From assembly GCA_003990745.1 (NCBI GenBank), contig RBNI01003809.1:1-15160 (forward strand): a stretch of 15,160 nt of DNA, written 5' to 3'. The translations under genes and the position numbers were made by a program. The notes under the pieces are model-generated. The model did no database searches and was not told the origin of the DNA. It saw nothing but the letters and a program-made list of their open reading frames with translations. This document shows positions 9,345 through 15,160 of the stretch, one piece after another. Each line of letters starts with the position of its first letter. The first letter of the stretch is position 1. This DNA is from Jimgerdemannia flammicorona (taxonomy: Eukaryota > Mucoromycota > Endogonomycetes > Endogonales > Endogonaceae).

Positions 9345-9510
9345 TTAAAATGGAAATACTGTATAATTTATAATACTGTAATAACTATTTGCTATAAAAA
9401 TTATTTAATATATTATAATTATTATATTAAACATAATTTAATTTAATTCAATATATATTATTTATTTATTTATTATAATATAATTTGAACTAAAAATAAA
9501 TGAAATTTCA
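9345..9510. other. AT-only block in the HEM13/acyl-CoA synthetase spacer
   Basis: From about 9351 to 9510 G plus C is close to 8% by my hand count, made of ATTATA, TTTATT and TAATTT words without an exact repeat unit or open frame. The change from the gene-rich DNA is sharp on the right, where the GCGGCTT element starts at 9514. It may be a decayed mobile element or an AT-biased spacer; nothing coding is seen. Confidence 0.75.
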
Positions 9511-9513
9511 ACT

Positions 9514-9594
9514 TTGCGGCTTTCGCTTTCGTGCTTCGCTTGCGGCTTGCGGCTTACGGCCTGCGGCTTATATTTGGCCGCAAGTTCACGTGAT
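9514..9594. repeat. GCGGCTT repeat element with hairpin, ending in TCACGTGA
   Basis: GCGGCTT occurs four times (near 9516, 9542, 9549, 9563), mixed with CGCTTTCG-like variants. CTTGCGGC near 9540 is answered by GCCGCAAG at 9577-9584, and TGCGGC (9562-9567) can also pair with GCCGCA (9577-9582) over a 9-nt loop. The palindrome TCACGTGA (9586-9593) closes the block. The arrangement looks like the end of a small inverted-repeat element, but no second end or target duplication was found. Confidence 0.5.
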
Positions 9595-9747
9595 GTGGTT
9601 CATAGGTTGGTCGCACTATACTTTGAATCTGACCATCGATAAATTACCCACCTATGTTCCCGCTTGACCTTATCAGTCGCCTGTTATGCCCTTTTCAATG
9701 TCCACTGCCGCCTTGCTCCCCACACTTGTTCAACGCGAATCTTGCTT

Positions 9748-10283
9748 ATGGATGCTGGACACTTTCAGCAGAAGCATCTATCTCATTGCCATCCGCAACC
9801 TTACCGCCCAATCCTTTCCGCTCCACTATCCTCAATTAAAGTATGCGAACCATCCCCCTCCCCACTCCACCTCTTCTCCATAATATGCAACCGGATACGG
9901 CTCTACTTCCCCCATCACCTTGATAGCCACGCGACATACATCCTTTCAGATATCGGAGCAGCTTGTGCGACGACGACAAGATTTGAGGACAGGTGAGTAC
10001 CTGCGTCCAGGCTGCAAAACCGATCAGCACCTGGTATCCCTTGGTTTACGCGCCACTGGAAGTCAGTCGATATGCTCTCACGCGAGGTACGACGTGGGGT
10101 GGAACCCGCCTCAAATATTCGCGGGCGCCAAGACACGTTACTTTGGTTTGATCGAGTGAGATAAACGAATGACGTCTCTGGTGAGTGACACTCGCCGTGT
10201 GAATTGCGTTGTCTAGTCAGCAGAAACGAGAGAGACGAGCGGATGCAGAGACTGAGAGCGGCAGGATCAAACCGCGTAATTAG
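9748..10283 (+). CDS. putative small spliced gene, unrecognised (72 aa model)
   Basis: Low-confidence model. Exons 9748-9840, 9950-9992, 10067-10086 and 10221-10283 give 219 nt and close in frame. Splice signals are good: donor GTATGC with acceptor TCCTTTCAG, donor GTGAGT with acceptor AGTCAG, donor GTACGA with acceptor TAGTCAG; intron lengths 109, 74 and 134 nt fit the other genes. The protein starts MDAGHFQQKHLSHCHPQP. The later exons read ISEQLVRRRQDLRT, VDMLSRE and QKRERRADAETESGRIKPRN, a charged helical tail. If the last intron is not removed, exon 3 runs on to a TAA at 10162-10164 (77 aa). I do not recognise the protein. The exons are short, so a chance chain remains quite possible. Confidence 0.27.
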
Positions 10284-10324
10284 CTATCTCTCGCGCATAG
10301 AGAGAGCCCCAACCATTGATCCTG
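10262..10324. repeat. nested inverted repeat (stem-loop)
   Basis: CAGGATCAA (10262-10270) is perfectly complementary to TTGATCCTG (10316-10324). Inside it TCTCTC (10287-10292) pairs with GAGAGA (10300-10305) over a 7-nt loop. The 63-nt unit could fold as RNA or extrude as DNA. It overlaps the last exon of the putative small gene. Confidence 0.55.
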
Positions 10325-11050
10325 TGTGCCCCGTGGGGGGAGCTTTCACATGGAGGGGACTGTGAAGGCGCGTGGGGAGAGCTTCGTGGGGAAGTGACGG
10401 CTCTTTATTTCAGGGTCTCGGAGCTCGGCTTCGGCTTCGGTTGATATGACGGGTTTCTCCCGCGGAAATTTATATTATTTGTATTTGTATTTGTATTTTT
10501 GACATGTGAGAGACGGCCAGCCGAAACTCGCGTGGATAAGCTATTAGCTAAATCGAATTTCACGTGTAGGACACGATTCAGTATTTCGCTATCATTAGGG
10601 GGCAGCGAAGTTTGGAAATTGGCCCCTTTATGGGACCCTCCGTTGCATCCGGGGACAACAATTTACGACCTTACCCCGCGATAGTGGGTCCGTGTTTGTG
10701 CGACATGTGAAGCCCGTGACGTGTTTGGCATGTGACGGAGAGGCCCTGGTTACGCGCTGATGGCATGATACGGAGTGAGGGGGTATTATATATGGCGGGG
10801 CGGGTCAGAGGGCAATCCAGTCCACTCAATTTCCTTCATTTGAAGCCATCCAAGGTGAGCATTGCGCATAACGAATCTGCAGATATCAATCAATGCCATA
10901 GCAATTTGGTGCATGGAGGTTTTTGATTGGGACTCTATTTTAATCACATTTGACCCGACTATAAAAACCACAACAGATCCGGAGCCTGCCTTCCTGCAGA
11001 ATACCCTTCCAGCCTCTCACCACACACAAAAAACAACTCCCCTCTTAAAA
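10325..11050 (+). promoter_or_regulatory. upstream region of the acyl-CoA synthetase gene
   Basis: No gene seen. CATGTGA or its complement occurs four times in about 390 bp (10346-10352, 10503-10509, 10704-10710, 10729-10735) and CACGTG once (10561-10566); these are E-box-like. A TATTTG repeat lies at about 10476-10495. Two TATA candidates exist: TATTATATATGG near 10783 and TATAAAAA at 10960-10967, the latter about 85 bp before the ATG. The last 60 bp are CA/CT-rich, as in fungal leaders. Confidence 0.5.
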
Positions 11051-13577
11051 ATGAAGCAATACAGCCTCGAAATCAGCCCCGAGCACGGCCCCGCTGAGGG
11101 CCCGGTCCGCCGCTCCATTCATTCCCCTGACCACCTCGTCAACAGCCCCGCCGAGGGCGTCACCACTCTCTATGAGGTTTTACAGCACGGCTCCAAGAAG
11201 TTTGGTGACCGCAACTTATTCGGCTACCGCAAGCTGGAGCGCATGGTTGAGGAGGAGAAAGAAGTCAAAAAGATCGTCGACGGCGTCGAGAAGACAGAGA
11301 TCAAGAAATGGAAATTCTTCCAGCTTTCGGGATACTATTACTACTCATATAAAGATGCATCCAAGATCACCCACGAGGTTGGCGCCGGGTTGAGGAAGTT
11401 TGGCTTGGGTACTGAAGACAAGCTGGAAATCTTCGCGTCGACGAGGTAAGATTTCTCTTTTTCATTGCCTCTCTGGCTGGGAGACATAGGAAACCGATTA
11501 TGGGGGGGAGGGAGCGCAAATACGCTGGCAGGGAGAAAAGTGCAAATGAGCCTTGGAACAACACAAAAGCAAGACGAGTAGCTGCTGACTCGTTTCCATT
11601 CTCTCCCTTGTGATATATCAGTTGCGAGTGGATGTTGATGGCTCATGGTACGTACCGTCCTTACGATGATTTGAACGGCCGCCATTCCCAAACCCATATC
11701 CTCATACCCCTAACGCGTTTTACTTTAACCTCTTTAGGCTGCTTCACCCAAGCCCTCACTATTGTTACGGCCTACGACACCCTCGGCGAGGAGGGCCTCC
11801 TTCACTCGATGCAGGAGACTGAGGCGAAGGCCATTTTCACCAATGCCGAGCTTCTCGCCACGGTTGGCAAAGTCGCGTCGAAGTGTACCTCCCTCTGCCA
11901 CGTGATTTACACTGGCGATGCCAAGCCCGAGCTTATCAACAAGTTACGCGAGGAGCACCCGCAACTTCAGAACATTGTGAGCTTCGACGAGCTCAGGGCC
12001 GTCGGCAGGGAGCACCCCGTCGATCCCGTGGCTCCCAAGGCCGAGGATATGTGCTGCATCATGTACACGTCGGGTAGCACTGGCGCGCCCAAGGGTGTCA
12101 TTCTGACTCACGCGAATTTGGTTGCTGCCAGTAAGTATGGGGTAAGGATATGGAAATAGGGATAATGGGTGCCGGGTTAATAAGGCAGTGCTGAGAGATC
12201 AGCAACCTAATGCTCTCACCCAACAATTTCCTAGTCTCCGGCGTGAATCGCATCCTCGAACAATACGTCACCGACGAAGACTGCATTATGGCCTATTTGC
12301 CACTTGCCCACGTCCTTGAGTTCTTGGTCGAGAACGTCTGCATCTTCTGGGGCATCACCCTCGGCTACGGTTCCGTCCGCACCCTGACCGACGCCTCGGT
12401 CCGCAACTGCCAGGGCGACATCAAGGAGTTCCGTCCGACGTTCATGACTGGTGTGCCCGCGGTGTGGGAGTCGATCCGTAAGGGCGTCCTGACCAAGATC
12501 CATGCCAGCTCTCCGGCCGTTCAGAAAGTTTTCTACACCGCGTTCCAGACCAAGGCGTGGTGTCTCGAGAAGGGTCTGCCCACCGGCTGGTTGGACTCGC
12601 TGGTCTTCAACAAGATCAAGGACCAGGTCGGTGGTAGGCTAAGGTTTGCGCTCAGCGGTGGTGCCCCCATCTCGCCCGAAACACAGCAGTTCTTGTCGGT
12701 AACCGTGGCGCCGATTCTTCAGGGTTACGGCATGACGGAATCGTGCGGGTATGTAACTATTTCTAGGACGCAAACACGCATTGCTCCAAATATGCGGAGA
12801 AGCCTACCAATCGTTTTTCTGATTCCCTGCCAACTCACCAATCTTTTCTCATTATTCTCTTTTTGCAGTATGTGCGCTATCATGGCCCCCGAGCAGTTCG
12901 CCTACGGCCGCGTCGGCGCTCCCGTCCCCTGTGTTGAAATCAAGCTTGTCGACGTCCCCGACGCTGGCTATCGTGCTAGCAACACGCCCTCTCAGGGCGA
13001 AGTCTGGATCCGCGGCGGTAGTATCACGCCCGGTTACTTCAAGCGCAGCGACCTCACTGCCGAGACACTGACAGCCGACGGCTGGCTCCAGACGGGCGAC
13101 ATTGGCGAGTGGAACGAGAATGGTACGCTGTCCATCATCGACCGCAAGAAGAACCTGGTCAAGCTCAGCAACGGCGAGTACATTGCGCTGGAGAAGCTCG
13201 AGAGCGTGTACAAATCCTGCCTGTTTGTCAGCAACATCTGCGTGTACGGTGACTCGTTCCAACCCAAGCCCGTGGCGCTTGTGGTCCCCGACCAGCACAA
13301 AATTCGCAAGCTGGCGGAGGAGAAGGGCATTGAGGAGAGGGACATCAAGAAACTGTGCGAGAACGAGGTAATCAGGAAGGCAGTACTGGATGCGCTGATT
13401 GCGCAGGCGAAGAAGGGCGGTTTGAAGCCATCAGAGGTGCTGTGCGATGCGTATCTGACACACGAAGAGTGGACATCGGAACAAGGCTTGCTTACTGCTG
13501 CGCAGAAGCTTAAGCGGAAGGAGATCAACCAAAAATTCAAGAAGGAGCTTGACGACATGTACGTTGCTTCTCTATGA
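11051..13577 (+). CDS. FAA1: long-chain fatty-acid--CoA ligase (Faa1/Faa4 type)
   Basis: ATP-dependent activation of long-chain fatty acids to acyl-CoA through an acyl-AMP, for lipid synthesis and beta-oxidation. Exons: 11051-11445, 11622-11647, 11738-12130, 12235-12748, 12869-13577; 2037 nt, 678 aa. Exon 2 is a 26-nt micro-exon (CEWMLMAH). Adenylate-forming motifs: YTSGSTGAPKG (250-260), YGMTES (436-441), GWLQTGDIGEW (514-524), then DRKKNLVK (534-541), which together form the FACS signature. The Faa1-type block ASVRNCQGDIKEFRP is also present. The start at 11051 follows a TATA box and gives the usual N-terminus; the open frame further upstream has only non-conserved leader sequence. No clear peroxisomal signal: the ending VASL is not a standard PTS1. 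An intron-like GTACGT...AATAG at 13559-13645 would remove the last five codons (YVASL) and the stop and give another C-terminus. The symbol is by family; Faa1 versus Faa4 orthology is not resolved. Confidence 0.95.
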
Positions 13578-13916
13578 TTACTCTTGTTTGCTTTTTGCTG
13601 AAATATCCGATCGGTTGCTGACCTTGATGCCTTGATAACCAATAGGAACAACAAGCAGAATCACTAGAAAACTGAACATCAGCTAGACGAACCCTAACCG
13701 AACGCAAAGATATACCACCACACATCTACATCCCATCGCCGTTTTTTCGCCTCCTTCTGTACACATCAATTTAGCCTAGAGACATTTCCATTTTTTCGTT
13801 TTTTCCCTAGTAAAACTGTACTCTCAAATATATGGATTGGGTCATGTGATGGTGACTGGTTTTATCTTGCTGTATCTTGCCGTCCGTTGTCCCAGACTGC
13901 GACACAATTGGACACA
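13578..13916 (+). other. spacer: synthetase 3' end and SUZ gene promoter
   Basis: The left part holds the synthetase 3' UTR, including the acceptor AATAG at 13645 of a possible terminal intron. No canonical AATAAA is seen. The right part should be the promoter of the SUZ gene: ATATATGG near 13828-13835, an ATTGG (reverse CCAAT) at 13836-13840 and CATGTGA at 13843-13849, all within 90 bp of the next ATG. Confidence 0.5.
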
Positions 13917-14790
13917 ATGCCCGACGATCCCTGGGATGACTGGGAGGCTGCAGCTGACGCGGGGGTATGTGAGCCTTAGCTACCTCGGTTTGAACCACAT
14001 TCCTTTCCTTGAGTCGACTGAGGGGGGTCTTTTTCTCACGGTCCACTCTTGGCTATGGCTAAAACCGTCTTCCGGGGGCGTTTCCCTTAGCTCGACCCTC
14101 CACCACCCGTCAAAGCAACGACAACCAAGACCAAGAAAAAACAGTCCACAGCCGACTTGCCGGATGAGCATGAGCGAAATAAGGCGATATGGACGGAGGC
14201 GTAGGTGTCCTTATCTGGTGATGCAAGTGTCAATCTTTACTACAGAACACTTTTGACACCATCGCTTGCACGCGAAATTTCTAGAAACACCTATCAAACG
14301 CCTCACATTGTCCGAACCGACACGTCCCGTACTGAATACGTTCCAGAGGTGCGTGGGCATTCGATCTCATTATCTGCCATTTCCCTCCAGTTTTAAGGTC
14401 ACGGCGCCCTTTCATTGTCATCTTTAATTTCAGCTCAAGATCCTCAAACGCCCCAAGAACCCTGGCTCGACGACCTACAACCCGCAAACCTCGCAGCCGC
14501 AACAGCCCAAGACCCTCGCAGAACGCGAGGCTGAGTACGTCAGAGCACGCGAGAAGATCTTCGGTCTCTCTTCTGCTGCCGAAACGCCGGCAGCAGAGGG
14601 TGCGGCGGCAGGTGAAGGTGGTGCGTCCGCAACGGGGAAGACGATTTGGTCTAGGTCGAGGCCTACGCCGTCGAGGGCGGACGCGACCGTGGCGAGCGTG
14701 ATGAGGCAGCCTAGGCCGCCGGACGCGGACGGGCACGGTGGCGAATTTAGGGGTGGTGAGAGGAATAGGAGGAAGGGAAGGACAGATTGA
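13917..14790 (+). CDS. SUZ-domain protein, SZRD1-like
   Basis: Predicted small RNA-binding-type protein. Exons: 13917-13964, 14091-14200, 14285-14348, 14434-14790; 579 nt, 192 aa, phases agree. The N-terminus MPDDPWDDWEAAADAG parallels the acidic W-EEAADSG start of animal SZRD1. Residues 17-50 are Pro/Lys/Thr-rich, then DEHERNKAIWTEA. The SUZ domain spans about 70-118, with LKILKRPKNPGS (75-86) and KTLAEREAEYVRAREKIFG (100-118). A low-complexity Ala/Gly/Glu linker (119-142) follows, then a SUZ-C-like tail VASVMRQPRPPDADGHGGEF (160-178) and a basic end. SUZ domains bind RNA in vitro; the cellular role of SZRD1 relatives is poorly known. The C-terminal exon is GC-rich, unlike the AT-only DNA that begins 90 bp after its stop. 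Confidence 0.88.
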
Positions 14791-14859
14791 GGATGATTGT
14801 ACAATGTAATTGATATACGAGGTGGAATATATGATTATTTGCATATCACCGAATCGTAA

Positions 14860-15160
14860 ATCACGTGATTATGGTATTTTTATTTTCTATTTCTAGAATG
14901 CTTAATATAGTAGTCACATGTTTACAACTTTTTACTGATATAAATAGTAATAAAATTTATAAGTAAATTTATCTGAAAAAGATTAGTTATAAATTATTAT
15001 TTTAAATAAATATATTAAGATAGAATATTTATTTTTTTATATTAATAAATTTATTATTTAAAGATAAATTTTAAAATTATAATTATATTAGATTAATAAT
15101 TAGTATTTCTAAATATTAGTTTAATTATTAGTTAATTTTTATATGATTATTTTATTTATT
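14860..15160. other. AT-only block beginning at a TCACGTGA palindrome
   Basis: The perfect palindrome ATCACGTGAT (14860-14869) marks the edge. From about 14940 to the window end G plus C is near 7% by hand count, with TTATTT, AATAAA and TTAATT words and no open frame. It matches the 9345-9510 block in composition. It could be decayed repeat DNA or an AT isochore; its right limit lies outside the window. Confidence 0.7.

Noticed and set aside
9654..9996. Three overlapping plus-strand open frames of 61-110 codons
   Set aside because: As unspliced genes they show no motif and conflict with each other; only the frame entering the splice chain at 9748 was kept, at low confidence.
10862..11050. 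Upstream extension of the acyl-CoA synthetase frame
   Set aside because: It starts at a TTG, crosses the TATA box at 10960 and a CA-rich leader, and adds non-conserved residues; the ATG at 11051 fits the family.
13566..13574. Peroxisomal targeting signal at the synthetase C-terminus (ASL)
   Set aside because: The middle residue is not basic, so it does not fit the PTS1 consensus, and the C-terminus itself may be changed by splicing.
14281..14844. 187-codon minus-strand open frame
   Set aside because: Antisense to the GC-rich SUZ-domain exon; arginine/proline-rich shadow without motif.
1..15160. tRNA, rRNA or CRISPR array
   Set aside because: I found no paired A/B boxes with a clover-leaf, no rRNA-like sequence and no spaced direct-repeat array in reading both strands.

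Overview
The window is nuclear DNA from an intron-rich fungus. All recognisable genes are eukaryotic housekeeping genes. Introns are mostly about 70-300 nt with GT-AG ends, and coding GC is moderate. Two stretches with very little G or C interrupt it (about 9345-9510, and 14880 to the end). The mix of fungal-type proteins (Avt5/6-like transporter, frequenin, Faa1-type acyl-CoA synthetase), high intron density and AT-only blocks fits a basidiomycete or an early-diverging fungus such as Mucoromycota. Species cannot be fixed from the sequence alone.

Layout, left to right. 427-2694 (-): DHHC palmitoyltransferase, nine exons, 325 aa. It shares a 225-bp divergent promoter with an Avt5/Avt6-like vacuolar amino-acid transporter at 2920-4733 (+), five exons, 489 aa. 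That promoter holds a CRE palindrome, a Gcn4/AP-1-type site and a TA tract. The transporter converges on NCS1/frequenin at 5223-6495 (-), five exons including a 25-nt micro-exon, exactly 190 aa. A 1.2-kb spacer with many homopolymers follows. Then comes mitochondrial coproporphyrinogen III oxidase (HEM13) at 7670-9101 (-), two or three exons, and a roughly 2-kb divergent spacer. This spacer holds an AT-only block, a GCGGCTT-rich element ending in TCACGTGA, a possible unrecognised small spliced gene, and a nested inverted repeat. A long-chain acyl-CoA synthetase follows at 11051-13577 (+), with a 26-nt micro-exon. Last is an SZRD1-type SUZ-domain protein at 13917-14790 (+), four exons, 192 aa. 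The window ends in a second AT-only block that also begins at a TCACGTGA palindrome.

The genes do not form a pathway or cluster. They cover protein palmitoylation, vacuolar amino-acid transport, calcium sensing, heme synthesis, fatty-acid activation and probable RNA binding. I rebuilt the gene models by hand from splice signals, reading phase and family motifs; every model closes in frame. I saw no clear novel multi-gene system. The items most worth checking are the candidate small gene at 9748-10283, the TCACGTGA-bounded AT blocks on both sides of the acyl-CoA synthetase/SUZ pair, and three places where splicing may be alternative.
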